Below, in pieces: positions 34,261 through 43,628 of a stretch of 59,053 nt of DNA. The stretch covers positions 1-59,053 of the forward strand of contig JAFPXF010000016.1 of the NCBI GenBank assembly GCA_017394765.1, written 5' to 3'. This DNA is from Bacteroidales bacterium (GTDB lineage: Bacteria > Bacteroidota > Bacteroidia > Bacteroidales > WCHB1-69). Numbering within the stretch: position 1 is the stretch's first letter; the number at the start of each line of letters is the position of its first letter. Both the position numbers and the translations under genes were made by a program. The notes under the pieces were generated by a model. It did not search any database. It was not told the origin of the DNA and was given only the letters and a program-made list of their open reading frames with translations.

Positions 34261-35271
34261 TTAGAAACTATAGCCAACACCGATACCGAGCATTTCCTTG
34301 AACTGCACACGGGCACAAGGATGGCCGGCAGAACCTTCCACACCGTCCCAGTCAGGCTTGGCAATCATCACCTGATCGTAATACTTCAATGATGTCATCA
34401 AGCTGACGCTCAAAACCTTCAAGAAGTTATAGGAGATGGCAAAATCCCAATCGATGTCAAAATTGCCGAACTTTTGCACCTTGGAGGTGTAAGGCGTGAA
34501 GAGGGAGACCGTGGTAATGATCTTCAAGTTTTTGATTTTGTCATAGTTGATTCCACCCTTGATGCTAAGACCGAGCGCAGAGTGTGCGGCCGGACGATAC
34601 AGGGTTCCGTCGGCACGCTCCTTTTCGGGAATACCGTAATTGGTTCGCAATGTCGAGTCGTGACAGAAAGTGAAACGGCCCGCTATCGGGGAGACATAGA
34701 TGTTGAAGATGCTGTTGGGCCGCCAGTCAATACCAAGGGAAAGGTCAATGTAGGCAGGAGAGAACCAATTGGAAATCAAATATTTGTCACCTGCATCATT
34801 ATTGGCATACTCATAGCCGGGCGCATATTGCGTGCGGAAGCTTCCCAATGCGGTAAGATACCATGTCTTGGCCAATTCATAGCCAAACTTGGTATAAAGA
34901 TTCAATTTGTCATTGGATTTTCTGAATTTAGGATTGAGGTCGGCGGAATAGAGTTCACCGATTTCCGTATCCAGGTTGCTGTCCCATGAAATCTTGCCTT
35001 TCTTGTAGGAGAGGGTCAGATTGGCATAGAGCACGCCTGTGATATTATCGTTGCCACCGGCTGCCCAGTTCCAGAACTGGGTCTGGGAAGCGTTCAGTCC
35101 AAACATGCCGGAGAACTTCCAGAACTTGACGCTGTCTTTGATCTCGTTAGACTTGACCTTGGTCCCCATTGCGGCCTCGGCGGCCTTCTTGGCCTCATCG
35201 TCCTGGGCCCGCAACATTGGTGAGCCGACTAAAACAACGGCCACAAAGAGTAAAAGTAGATTTTTTCTCAT
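34261..35271 (-). CDS. DUF3078-family outer-membrane protein
   Basis: 336 residues. A signal peptide (LLLLFVAVVLVGSPMLRAQ) is followed by a short acidic segment and then the family block FGLNASQTQFWNWAAGGNDNITG. The rest is alternating strands (LYANLTLSYKKGKISWDSNLD, WYLTALGSFRTQYAPGYEY, SPAYIDLSLGIDWRPN) and it closes with the aromatic end IGVGYSF, so a beta-barrel in the outer membrane is likely. DUF3078 proteins are abundant in Bacteroidota; their cargo is unknown. It starts 12 bases after the stop of the ureohydrolase-like gene, and rpoD starts 61 bases after its stop. Confidence 0.85.
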   Translation of the reverse strand: MRKNLLLLFVAVVLVGSPMLRAQDDEAKKAAEAAMGTKVKSNEIKDSVKFWKFSGMFGLNASQTQFWNWAAGGNDNITGVLYANLTLSYKKGKISWDSNLDTEIGELYSADLNPKFRKSNDKLNLYTKFGYELAKTWYLTALGSFRTQYAPGYEYANNDAGDKYLISNWFSPAYIDLSLGIDWRPNSIFNIYVSPIAGRFTFCHDSTLRTNYGIPEKERADGTLYRPAAHSALGLSIKGGINYDKIKNLKIITTVSLFTPYTSKVQKFGNFDIDWDFAISYNFLKVLSVSLMTSLKYYDQVMIAKPDWDGVEGSAGHPCARVQFKEMLGIGVGYSF

Positions 35272-35283
35272 AACTGTTTATTT

Positions 35284-36462
35284 TTAGTGATTTAACTTAT
35301 TATAGGCTTTCCACCATCTCTCCGAGATTCTGTCGTCACAGGCCATTTCATAGTCATGTTTGGAACAGGGGAGATAGTATTTCTGTTCAATATTATTCTC
35401 TTTGGAAACAATCGGGACCACGACCCACCAGCGGCCCGTCTTACGGCTGCAGTAGAAAACCAGTTCGTCCAATGCACCCGAAACGGCGATGCTGTATTGT
35501 TTGTAGTTGAGCCGGTTCTTGAATTGGTCATCCTGTTGGCGATGGAGAAATCCTTCCACAAAATACCACAATATATGGGCAATCAACTGAGAGGTCTGGT
35601 TGCTGTAGTCCAACGTGGGATCATATTCGTAAACGCCAAACGAGGTGAGCTTGTCGCTGACGCCGGCATACTTGGCAATCTGGCAGATCTCCTCGCCATA
35701 GAAGCCGTTGGAGGAGCTGTGCGGGCAACCGGGCGCATCAGGGCGGCGGACGGCGGAGATGTCCACGGACACCATGTCGGCGTTCCTGACAATGGGCTCG
35801 ACCTCCTCGATGTCACGGCGCATGGTCCCTACCCTATAGGTTTCAAAGAACAACTCGTCCATCAGCTTGATGCTCTCCTGGCTGTTCATATACGTCTGAT
35901 AGCCCACATTGGCATAGTTCAGCAAAAAATTGGGCTGTTGAAGCACCATTTTGTTCAGGTATGCATCCGAGCGGATGGGTTGATTTTCCGCGCCGAGGTC
36001 AAAACGTGCATCCACAGAGACGATATTAACAACCCTTTCAATCTTTTCGTAGGCACGATAGTTGGCAAAAGCCAAATCATTGCCGCCTCCGAGAATGATG
36101 GGAATGACATTGTTTTCCAGCATGTCGGCAATCACGTCAGACAACACCTCGTATGTGTCTTCGGCTGTTTTGCCAATAATGAGGTTGCCCATATCGATGA
36201 TGCGCACATTGCCCTGCCAACAGTAAAGCTGATAAAACTGGCGGCGTATCTCATCCGGGGCCAGGGAGGTGGATGCATTACGGTAGCTGTTGCGCGACTC
36301 CGGGACCCCCACGATGGCCATTTGCGCCTCACCAATGCTCACAGGAGCATCCGGGTTGAAAAAGAGCACTGACGAAGCCAATTGCTGTGAAGAGAGCTGT
36401 TCGGGCAGGTCGAGCGACTCTACGCTGACGGGTTGAAACAACAAGGAATAGTTCATACTCAT
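35284..36462 (-). CDS. Ureohydrolase (arginase/formimidoylglutamase) homologue with altered metal site
   Basis: 392 residues with the arginase/deacetylase fold order: MAIVGVPESRNSYRNAS, IPIILGGGNDLAFANY, VNIVSVDARFDLGAEN and ADMVSVDISAVRRPDAPG. In active manganese enzymes these blocks are GGDH, DAHxD and SxDxD. Here the first histidine is lost (GGND), the second is arginine (DARFD) and the last aspartate of the third block is serine (DISA). I therefore infer that it is not a normal hydrolase, although homologues are often annotated as formimidoylglutamase. A C-terminal extension (SGALDELVFYCSRKTGRWW) follows. The ATG overlaps the topA stop (TAATG), and an ATG two codons on is also possible. 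Confidence 0.75.
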   Translation of the reverse strand: MSMNYSLLFQPVSVESLDLPEQLSSQQLASSVLFFNPDAPVSIGEAQMAIVGVPESRNSYRNASTSLAPDEIRRQFYQLYCWQGNVRIIDMGNLIIGKTAEDTYEVLSDVIADMLENNVIPIILGGGNDLAFANYRAYEKIERVVNIVSVDARFDLGAENQPIRSDAYLNKMVLQQPNFLLNYANVGYQTYMNSQESIKLMDELFFETYRVGTMRRDIEEVEPIVRNADMVSVDISAVRRPDAPGCPHSSSNGFYGEEICQIAKYAGVSDKLTSFGVYEYDPTLDYSNQTSQLIAHILWYFVEGFLHRQQDDQFKNRLNYKQYSIAVSGALDELVFYCSRKTGRWWVVVPIVSKENNIEQKYYLPCSKHDYEMACDDRISERWWKAYNKLNH

Positions 36463-38951
36463 TATTTTTTCCGTGTGGAACGTTTCTTGGCTGTCGGAGC
36501 CGTGTTCTGAATAATGTTGAGACACTCCTCGTATGTGAGGTTCTCCGGCACAATCCCTTTGGCAAGCTTATAATTGTCCGTGCCATTGGTCAGATAGGCG
36601 CCATAACGGCCATTCATCACTTTGACATTATCATCTTCCGGAAAAGAGCGGAGCACATTTTTATTCTGTACATTCTGCAAGAAATCTATCGCTTCCTCCT
36701 CCGTCAAAGCACTGACGTTCATACCCTTGCCAAGTGTCACGTTCTTTCCGTCATATTTCAGGTAGGGGCCGTAGCGTCCCACAGCGGCATAAATCTCCTT
36801 GCCGTCGTAGTGTCCCACCAAACGGGGTGCACGGGCGGCATCCTTTTCCTGTTTTTCTTTCAGCAACTCCACACAACGCTCGAAAGAGATGGCCATGGGA
36901 TCCTCGTCTTTGGGAATGGATACGAATACGCCGTTATGACGCACGTATGGGCCGAAACGGCCGGCACCCACGGTGACTTCAGCGCCTTCCCATTCGCCCA
37001 TGGAACGGGGAAGCTTGAAGAGGTCAAGGGCCTCCTCCAAAGTCACGGTCTCAATGTATTGATTTGGGCGGAGACGCGCATAACGCGGTTTCTCGTCCAT
37101 ATAATTTTCACCGATCTGCACCATGGGGCCATACTTGCCCAGCTTGGCAAACACCTTCGCATTGGTGACCGGATCGTATCCTAACAGTCGCTCACCGCTT
37201 GCCTTGGCGGAATAGTTCAATGCGTTGTCAACAGATTGATGGAAATCGCCATAAAAATCGTGCAGCATATCCTGCCACTGTTCCTTGCCCTCCGCAATGT
37301 CGTCAAAACGCTTCTCGACATCAGCGGTAAAGCCATAATCCATGATCTCCTCAAAGTTCTGCTGAAGATAATCGTTCACCACCATGCCCACATCGGTCGG
37401 GAAAATCTTGTCCTTCTCATACCCGACTTTCTCGGTTTTCATCTCTTCCTCCACACGATTGCCTTTCAGCACAAGTCGTTCATATTGGCGCTCTTGACCG
37501 GGTCTGGACTGTTTAAGCACATAGCCGCGTTTCTGTATCGTGGTGATGGTAGGAGCGTATGTGGAGGGACGTCCGATGCCCAACTCCTCCAATTTCTTCA
37601 CCAACGAGGCTTCCGTGTATCGGGCGGGCGGCTGGGCGAAACGCTGCGTGGCCGTGATGGTCTTGGCAAACAGAATCTCATCCAACTTCATCACCGGCAA
37701 CATACCCTTCACCTCCTCGCTCTCATCATCCTTCGACTCGGCATAGACTTTGAGGAAGCCCGGGAATAGAATCACCTCACCACTGGCAACAAACTTCTCT
37801 TTCCTGCCGGACACGGGAATGGTGATATTGGTTTTCTCGGTTTTGGCATCACTCATCTGAGATGCGATCGTGCGCTTCCAGATCAGCTCGTACAAGTGTT
37901 TGACAAATGTATCGCCGGGCACGGTCTGCCTTGCCATGTCGGTGGGACGGATGGCCTCGTGCGCTTCTTGCGCGCCCTTGGACTTGGTCACATAATTGTG
38001 CATGTGTGAATATTCAGGGCCGTATGTCTCCTCAATGACATCCTTGGCGGCAGCCAACGCGAAGGTGGACAAGTTGACGGAGTCGGTACGCATATAGGTA
38101 ATGTAACCGGACTCATACAGCTGTTGCGCCACCACCATGGTCTTGCTGACGGAGAATCCCAATTTACGGGCGGCCTCTTGTTGCAGTGTGGAAGTGGTGA
38201 ACGGCGGAGCAGGACTCTTCTTACCCGGTGTTTTCTCTATGGCTGACACCTTGAATTCTGCATTTTTGCAAGCATTCAGAAAGTCAAGTGCGTCCTCCTT
38301 GTGGGCGAAACGCTTGTTCAATTCCGCATTCAGATGCACTTTCGTGTCTCTTTTCGGGAAAAAGTCACCCTCTACCCTATAGGCAAAAGTGCTGTTGAAC
38401 TTCTCTATCTCATGCTCGCGTTCCACGATGAGCTTCACAGCCACAGACTGCACACGTCCTGCAGAGAGTTGCGGTTTCACTTTTCGCCACAACACGGGGG
38501 AAAGCTCGAAGCCCACAAGACGATCCAGCATACGTCGTGCCTGCTGGGCATCCACCAGGTTCACATCAAGTTCACGGGGATGGGCCAGTGCCGCGTCTAT
38601 GGCACTCTTGGTGATCTCGTGGAAAACGATGCGGCGCACCTTGGCGGGATCCATCTTGGCGACCTGCATCAGATGCCATGAAATGGCCTCGCCTTCGCGG
38701 TCGTCATCCGTTGCCAGCCAGACCACATCGGCCTCCTCGGCTTTTTTCCGGATATCATTGATCAAAGCCTTCTTGTCGTCCAAGACCACATATTTCGGTT
38801 CAAAACTCTTGCCGATGTCTATGCCCAAATCCTTTTGGGGCAAATCTCGCACATGTCCTTTGCTGGAAATGACGGTAAAATCCTTCCCGATGAATTTCTG
38901 AATGGTCTTCGCCTTGGCGGGAGACTCGACAATAATTAGGTTCTTGCTCAT
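36462..38951 (-). CDS. topA: DNA topoisomerase I
   Basis: 829 residues. The TOPRIM domain has LIIVESPAKAKTIQKFIG and VVWLATDDDREGEAISWHL. The catalytic tyrosine lies in GYITYMRTDSVNLS. QSRPGQERQYERLVLKGN and GIGRPSTYAPTI are type IA signatures. The C-terminus has topoisomerase repeat domains of the kind with YGPYVRHNGVFVSIPKDE, YGPYLKYDGKNVTLGKG and YGAYLTNGTDNYKLAKG instead of cysteine zinc fingers, and a basic tail KKRSTRKK. It relaxes negative supercoils and balances gyrase, whose B subunit is also in this window. ribF-like lies 40 bases upstream. Confidence 0.96.
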   Translation of the reverse strand: MSKNLIIVESPAKAKTIQKFIGKDFTVISSKGHVRDLPQKDLGIDIGKSFEPKYVVLDDKKALINDIRKKAEEADVVWLATDDDREGEAISWHLMQVAKMDPAKVRRIVFHEITKSAIDAALAHPRELDVNLVDAQQARRMLDRLVGFELSPVLWRKVKPQLSAGRVQSVAVKLIVEREHEIEKFNSTFAYRVEGDFFPKRDTKVHLNAELNKRFAHKEDALDFLNACKNAEFKVSAIEKTPGKKSPAPPFTTSTLQQEAARKLGFSVSKTMVVAQQLYESGYITYMRTDSVNLSTFALAAAKDVIEETYGPEYSHMHNYVTKSKGAQEAHEAIRPTDMARQTVPGDTFVKHLYELIWKRTIASQMSDAKTEKTNITIPVSGRKEKFVASGEVILFPGFLKVYAESKDDESEEVKGMLPVMKLDEILFAKTITATQRFAQPPARYTEASLVKKLEELGIGRPSTYAPTITTIQKRGYVLKQSRPGQERQYERLVLKGNRVEEEMKTEKVGYEKDKIFPTDVGMVVNDYLQQNFEEIMDYGFTADVEKRFDDIAEGKEQWQDMLHDFYGDFHQSVDNALNYSAKASGERLLGYDPVTNAKVFAKLGKYGPMVQIGENYMDEKPRYARLRPNQYIETVTLEEALDLFKLPRSMGEWEGAEVTVGAGRFGPYVRHNGVFVSIPKDEDPMAISFERCVELLKEKQEKDAARAPRLVGHYDGKEIYAAVGRYGPYLKYDGKNVTLGKGMNVSALTEEEAIDFLQNVQNKNVLRSFPEDDNVKVMNGRYGAYLTNGTDNYKLAKGIVPENLTYEECLNIIQNTAPTAKKRSTRKK

Positions 38952-38991
38952 ATTCTTCTATTTTTTTCGAATGATTGACAGACACATCCAA

Positions 38992-39585
38992 TCATTCATT
39001 TGACAACTGTTTTTGTTCTATAGTATAAGGATACCCCAACAGTTCCGACGCCAAGGCCTCGTCACCTTCACGTATGGCCTGCCGGATCTTGGAGGAATGG
39101 ACGCCGACCTCATGCAACATCAGCTCCGGAATCTCCAGTACCTCAATGCCATGGCTCTCGCAAAACTGTTTCAGCAGTTCGTGATTGCCGGCACGATTGT
39201 GGCCCATTGCGTGGTTCGGACCCATCACAAGGCCTCCCGCATGAAGTCCATCCATCAAATATCGTTTTACAAATTCCATGTAGGAAAGTTGGGAGAAGTC
39301 GCGTGTGAAAGGGATGACCACAGCGGCATCCACGCCTTCCGCCTCTATCAGCTGCAGGTTCCTCGCAAGGGAATTGATCACAAAGAAATCAGAATGCGGA
39401 CGAAGCAGTTGCTGTGGATGGGGATCAAACGTCACAACGGCACTTGGAGCCGAATGTTCATGGGCATACGTGGTCAGGAAATGCAGAATCCGGCGATGCC
39501 CCAAGTGAACACCGTCAAAGGAACCAATGGCCACCACCGGGTGGCTCAACGGTATGGGTTCATCAAATCCTCTAAAGACTTGCAT
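38992..39585 (-). CDS. RibF-like FAD synthetase domain, no riboflavin kinase domain
   Basis: 197 residues, while bifunctional RibF has about 310. The nucleotidyltransferase half is complete: VVAIGSFDGVHLGHRRIL (with HxGH), AVVTFDPHPQQLL, VINSLARNLQLIEAEGVD, FTRDFSQLSYMEFVKRYL and GPNHAMGHNRAG. The linker VHSSKIRQAIREGDEALASELLGYPY is where the kinase domain should begin, but the protein stops 10 residues later. It should adenylate FMN to FAD but not phosphorylate riboflavin, so a full RibF or a separate kinase is expected elsewhere. Start and stop are clear and no continuation of the kinase was found in another frame downstream. Confidence 0.85.
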   Translation of the reverse strand: MQVFRGFDEPIPLSHPVVAIGSFDGVHLGHRRILHFLTTYAHEHSAPSAVVTFDPHPQQLLRPHSDFFVINSLARNLQLIEAEGVDAAVVIPFTRDFSQLSYMEFVKRYLMDGLHAGGLVMGPNHAMGHNRAGNHELLKQFCESHGIEVLEIPELMLHEVGVHSSKIRQAIREGDEALASELLGYPYTIEQKQLSNE

Positions 39586-39620
39586 GCTGTTCCTTTCTTT
39601 TGCCCGACAAGCATTTTCGA

Positions 39621-42089
39621 CTAACGGAGCCGTGCATCCGCCTCGCGCTCGTAAGCTGCCACCAACTTGTTCATCACTTTGTTGATCTCTTCGTCCGTCA
39701 AGGTCTTGTCCGGATGTTGCAGTACGAAATTCAAGGCATACGACTTCTTGCCCGTAAGAATCTTGTCGCCCTCGTAAACATCAAACAGGGAGATATTCTT
39801 GACCAACTTGGAACCGTACTTGTAGCCGATGCTTTCCAATGTCTCATAGGTGACGTTCTGATCCACCACCAGGGCCAGATCACGGCGTACGGAAGGATGA
39901 ACCGCAATGGGATGATACAAAACCGGGCGGCCGGTGACGACCTCCACCAAAGGCTTCATTTGGAAAACCGCGTAATAAACAGGTTTCTTCAGCCCAAAAT
40001 TCCTGGTCACATCCCAACTGAGCTGTCCCATGCTGACGACAGGCATATTCTGGTGCATATAGGTGATATGGTCGGAGAACATGGGCATTGTGTCATCCGT
40101 GATTTTGTGCAGTTCCTGAACGGGGAAGTTCGCGCGCTGAAGAAGGTTCTCCACCATATTTTTCAAATAGTAGAAATCCAGATCCTGGGCTGCATGATTC
40201 CAGGTGTCTTCGCCTTCCTTGCCGGTAACGAACATGGCCAACTCCTCGCGTTCCTGATAACGCGATGTCACATCATCCTCCCTCTGAGTTTCGGGGTTGA
40301 GGTGATAGGTCTTGCCGAACTCAAAGAGTCGGAGATTGGCGTTTTTGTTATTGACATTACGTTCGATATTCTCCAATCCGGAGAAGAGGAGCGTTTGGCG
40401 CAACACGCCGAGCTCGCTGCTCAACGGATTGAGCAATTTCACCGTTTCGCGCTCATCGATAAAGCCGAACTTCTGCACATACTCCAACTTGGTCAGTGAG
40501 TTGTTCATCACCTCAAAGAATCCATTGTCGGCAAGATACATGGAGATCTTCTGTTGCACGACAGGATATTCATCAACTTCCACCTTGTTATCCAAGCGAT
40601 AGGTCAGCACATCGGGGACTTCGATATTGTTATAGCCGTAGATGCGGAGAATTTCCTCGATCAAGTCGATGGGACGGGTCACGTCGGCCTTGGCGAGCGG
40701 CACCTTTACAGAGAGTTGCTCCTCGCTCAAAGGATGAACTTCCATGCCAAGGGTCAGCAATATCTTGGAGACGACCTGTTTTTCGATCACCTTGCCAGCC
40801 ACCTCGTTCACATGCTTGTAGTCGAGCGTGATCTGCACAGGTTCAAGTTTGACAGGATAGTAATCCATAATCTCGGAAATCACGGATGCCCCTGTGAGTT
40901 CAACGATAAGCTCGGCGGCGCGCTTAATGGCATAGACGGTGATGTCAGGGTCGCAGCCACGCTCATAGCGGAAGGAGGCATCGGTCTTGAGGCCGTGACG
41001 CTTGGCTGTCTTGCGGATGGAGACAGGGTTGAAATAGGCACTTTCCAAGAACAAGCGGGTGGTATAGTCCGTGATGCCCGACTTGAGACCGCCATAGACG
41101 CCAGCGATGCACATGCCCTCCTCTTCATTGCAGATCATCAAGTCGTCAGCGCTCAGTTTGACCTCGTTTCCATCTAAAGTAACGAATGAGGTTCCTTCTG
41201 GCAGATTCTTGACAATCACATGATTGCCAGCAATCTGATCAGCATCAAAAGCATGCATGGGCTGGCCGATTTCCAACATAATATATTGGGTAATATCAAC
41301 CACGTTGTTGATGGGGCGAACGCCTACCGAGCGAAGTTTCTCTTGTAGCCATGCCGGTGACTCGCCGACCTTCACACCGTCAAAAAGCAACCCGGTGTAA
41401 CGTGGACACGCCTTACGATTCTCGACCGTGACGTTGACTCTGAGCTTGGCATTGGCCACGGGCTTCAGGTCAGAGGCCGTGGGCAGGATCAGCGGGGAGC
41501 ACGGGATGCCGTGCTGGGTGAGGGCGGCATAGAGGTCACGGGCCACGCCCACATGGGAAATGGCATCGCAGCGGTTCGGCGTAAGTCCGATCTCAAAGAT
41601 GGTGTCCGACTCCACATGGAAGTATTCGCTGGCGGGGGTGCCAGGCACGGCCTCGGGATCCAAGACCATAATGCCGTCATGCGAGCTGCCCAAGCCGATC
41701 TCGTCTTCCGCGCAGATCATGCCTTCCGAAGGTTCGCCGCGGAGCTTGGATTTCTTGATAGTAAAAGACTCGTCGCCCTGATAGAGCGTAGTTCCGATGG
41801 TGGCCACCACCACTTTCTGGCCGGCATCCACATTGGGCGCACCGCACACAATGTGAAGCGGCTCGTCTGCGCCCACATTCACCGTGGTGACATGGAGGTG
41901 GTCGGAATTAGGATGCGGCTCGCAAGTGAGTACTTCGCCAATGACCAGTCCTTTCAATCCACCGCGCACCTTCTCGAAAGTTTCAAAGCCCTCGACCTCA
42001 AGACCGCAATTGGTCAGAAAATCGCCCGTCTCCGCTGCTGGCAAATCAAAAGTCAGGAGTTCTTTTAACCATTTATAAGAAATCTTCAT
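39621..42089 (-). CDS. pheT: Phenylalanine-tRNA ligase beta subunit
   Basis: 822 residues, full length. An N-terminal tRNA-binding EMAP-like domain (VIGEVLTCEPHPNSDHLHVTTVNVG) is followed by the B3/B4 editing region (YTGLLFDGVKVGESPAWLQE, NNVVDITQYIMLEIGQPMHAFD). The B5 domain has VTRPIDLIEEILRIYGYNNI, then a catalytic-like core. A C-terminal anticodon-binding domain begins HPSVRRDLALVVDQ. It forms an alpha2-beta2 enzyme with PheS, whose gene is not in the window. A TAnnTTTG box precedes it by 61 bases, so it is transcribed apart from yidD. Confidence 0.96.
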   Translation of the reverse strand: MKISYKWLKELLTFDLPAAETGDFLTNCGLEVEGFETFEKVRGGLKGLVIGEVLTCEPHPNSDHLHVTTVNVGADEPLHIVCGAPNVDAGQKVVVATIGTTLYQGDESFTIKKSKLRGEPSEGMICAEDEIGLGSSHDGIMVLDPEAVPGTPASEYFHVESDTIFEIGLTPNRCDAISHVGVARDLYAALTQHGIPCSPLILPTASDLKPVANAKLRVNVTVENRKACPRYTGLLFDGVKVGESPAWLQEKLRSVGVRPINNVVDITQYIMLEIGQPMHAFDADQIAGNHVIVKNLPEGTSFVTLDGNEVKLSADDLMICNEEEGMCIAGVYGGLKSGITDYTTRLFLESAYFNPVSIRKTAKRHGLKTDASFRYERGCDPDITVYAIKRAAELIVELTGASVISEIMDYYPVKLEPVQITLDYKHVNEVAGKVIEKQVVSKILLTLGMEVHPLSEEQLSVKVPLAKADVTRPIDLIEEILRIYGYNNIEVPDVLTYRLDNKVEVDEYPVVQQKISMYLADNGFFEVMNNSLTKLEYVQKFGFIDERETVKLLNPLSSELGVLRQTLLFSGLENIERNVNNKNANLRLFEFGKTYHLNPETQREDDVTSRYQEREELAMFVTGKEGEDTWNHAAQDLDFYYLKNMVENLLQRANFPVQELHKITDDTMPMFSDHITYMHQNMPVVSMGQLSWDVTRNFGLKKPVYYAVFQMKPLVEVVTGRPVLYHPIAVHPSVRRDLALVVDQNVTYETLESIGYKYGSKLVKNISLFDVYEGDKILTGKKSYALNFVLQHPDKTLTDEEINKVMNKLVAAYEREADARLR

Positions 42090-42150
42090 GACAGTATAAT
42101 GTTAAATATTAATTAGATACAAAAAAATCACGCCCGAATTTTCGAGCGTG

Positions 42151-42158
42151 CAAATATA
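42151..42158 (-). promoter_or_regulatory. Bacteroidota -7 box for pheT
   Basis: TATATTTG on the minus strand, 61 bases before the pheT start. Confidence 0.5.
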
Positions 42159-42200
42159 AAATATATAATAATATAGTCAGTTTTCAGCCCCTTCTTTTTT

Positions 42201-42443
42201 TTAAGGCACTGGATCATAGCCACTACCGCCCCATGGATTGCAGGAGAGCACACGCTTCACAGTAAGCCATCCCCCTTTGAAGGGTCCGTATTTGCGAATG
42301 GCCTCCAAGCCATAGTTGGAGCAGGTGGGGGTATATCGACAAGAGCGCCCAATAAGGGGGGAAAGGGTTATTTGATAAAATTTTATAAACCCTATCATTA
42401 TGAAAGACAAGCATTTGCAAAAAACTTCCCATATTTTCCTCAT
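42201..42443 (-). CDS. yidD: Membrane protein insertion efficiency factor
   Basis: 80 residues. The family core is present: [31 protein letters not shown], with the cysteine pattern CRYTPTCS, then [29 protein letters not shown]. YidD is a small amphipathic protein thought to assist YidC insertion. Its ATG overlaps the rnpA stop in ATGA, the classical rnpA-yidD arrangement, but rpmH, dnaA and yidC are absent, so this is not the usual origin-proximal locus. Confidence 0.95.
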   Translation of the reverse strand: MRKIWEVFCKCLSFIMIGFIKFYQITLSPLIGRSCRYTPTCSNYGLEAIRKYGPFKGGWLTVKRVLSCNPWGGSGYDPVP

Positions 42444-42853
42444 GGTTTTCCCTCCTGCATCGTTTTATTGATTTTGTCAAAAACAGCAGCGGCGGACTTG
42501 ATGAGGGTATCCGTTGCCGGGAGTTCTTTCCCGACATACATCCAGCACATCTGGAGTGTCGTGTCCGGGAGTTTTGCAACCATCTGTTTTTGAAGACGAT
42601 AGGCCTCACGCATCCTTCTTTTGACGGCATTCCTGTCCACGGCGCGCTTGAAGCGCCGCTTGGAGACCACGACAGCCAGTTGGGCCGCGATTCCGGCATA
42701 GGGGATGTGGCGATAAAAGCATTTCAAGGGATACGAAGAGCATGAAAGCCGCCCTTCCACAATGGTCTTGATGGTCAATGACGACTTGATGCGTTCTTCC
42801 TTCGAGAAGGTGGCGCTACCTTCTGCGCGTGGCGTTTTCCTTGAGGAAGGCAT
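42440..42853 (-). CDS. rnpA: Ribonuclease P protein component
   Basis: 137 residues from the ATG chosen here. The start of the fold is [20 protein letters not shown], and the RNA-binding signature is [26 protein letters not shown], as in all RnpA. It supports the catalytic RNA in 5' maturation of tRNAs. The frame is open a further 54 codons upstream, antiparallel to nothing and inside hemD, so it is mostly shadow. The chosen ATG overlaps the end of hemD by 38 bases, which implies translational coupling. A start nearer GSATFSKEE cannot be excluded. Confidence 0.9.
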   Translation of the reverse strand: MPSSRKTPRAEGSATFSKEERIKSSLTIKTIVEGRLSCSSYPLKCFYRHIPYAGIAAQLAVVVSKRRFKRAVDRNAVKRRMREAYRLQKQMVAKLPDTTLQMCWMYVGKELPATDTLIKSAAAVFDKINKTMQEGKP

Positions 42854-43580
42854 CGAGTGCATGAGTGATGGATGGGTATTCTTTGGTGGGGGCAACCACA
42901 TGGGCCTTCCAACCCGCTGCCTCAATCGCATTGACAGAGGTGGATCCCAAGGCGCCAAATGCAACTTCACCCTGCTCGAATTCCGGGAAATTGGCTTGCA
43001 GCGACTTGACCCCATTGGGGCTGAAGATGATGATCATGTCATATTTCGAGATGTCCACATTGCCCGCCAAGTCAGCGGGAGAGGTCTTGAACACCACGGC
43101 AGGGTCATATTTGATACCCTTTTCATCCAAGAAATCAATCAATTGCGGGGTAACACCATCTTGTCCACAGGGAATGAGCATGTTTAAATCCTTGTTTTTC
43201 AACAGAAGCTGATGGAAACTCTCCTGCAAGCTGTCCTTGGCGGCAAAAATCTTGCGCTTCCGATACTGAATGTATTTCTGGAGATAGAACGCCACGGCAT
43301 CCGTCGTGCAAAAATACTTCATCGATTCGGGCATCACCAACCGCATGGAAGCACACAGCTCGAAGAAATGATCGATTGTATTCTTGCTGGAAAAGATGAT
43401 GGCTTGATGGTCCAGAATGCTGACTTTCGACTTTCTGAACTCAATGGCAGTGACGCTCTCGATCTTGAAAAACTTATAGAAGTCGATATTGATGCTGTAC
43501 TTGCGCTTCAGTTCAGCATAGGGCGACTTTTCAAACTCCGCCGGGGCGTTTTGGGATATCAGGATGTTCTTGATTTTCAT
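42816..43580 (-). CDS. hemD: Uroporphyrinogen-III synthase
   Basis: 254 residues. The two-lobed HemD pattern is visible: ILISQNAPAEFEKSPYAEL, AIIFSSKNTIDHFFELC and YFCTTDAVAFYLQKYI in the first half. LIPCGQDGVTPQLIDFLDEKGI, YDMIIIFSPNGVKSLQANFPEF and VAFGALGSTSVNAIEAAGW follow in the second. The enzyme closes hydroxymethylbilane with inversion of ring D, feeding haem, sirohaem and cobalamin. The last supplies kamDE-type enzymes and queG. Sequence conservation in this family is low, but the order of blocks is convincing. Its 3' end overlaps rnpA. Confidence 0.88.
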   Translation of the reverse strand: MKIKNILISQNAPAEFEKSPYAELKRKYSINIDFYKFFKIESVTAIEFRKSKVSILDHQAIIFSSKNTIDHFFELCASMRLVMPESMKYFCTTDAVAFYLQKYIQYRKRKIFAAKDSLQESFHQLLLKNKDLNMLIPCGQDGVTPQLIDFLDEKGIKYDPAVVFKTSPADLAGNVDISKYDMIIIFSPNGVKSLQANFPEFEQGEVAFGALGSTSVNAIEAAGWKAHVVAPTKEYPSITHALDAFLKENATRRR

Positions 43581-43628
43581 TTTCGATCAATTCTCACAAA
43601 ATTAAAAACCGCCGCACCTTTTTGACTA

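Noticed and set aside
42201..43580. Replication origin region, because rnpA and yidD are adjacent
   Set aside because: rpmH, dnaA, dnaN and yidC are absent and no DnaA-box cluster was seen; the neighbours are hemD and pheT.
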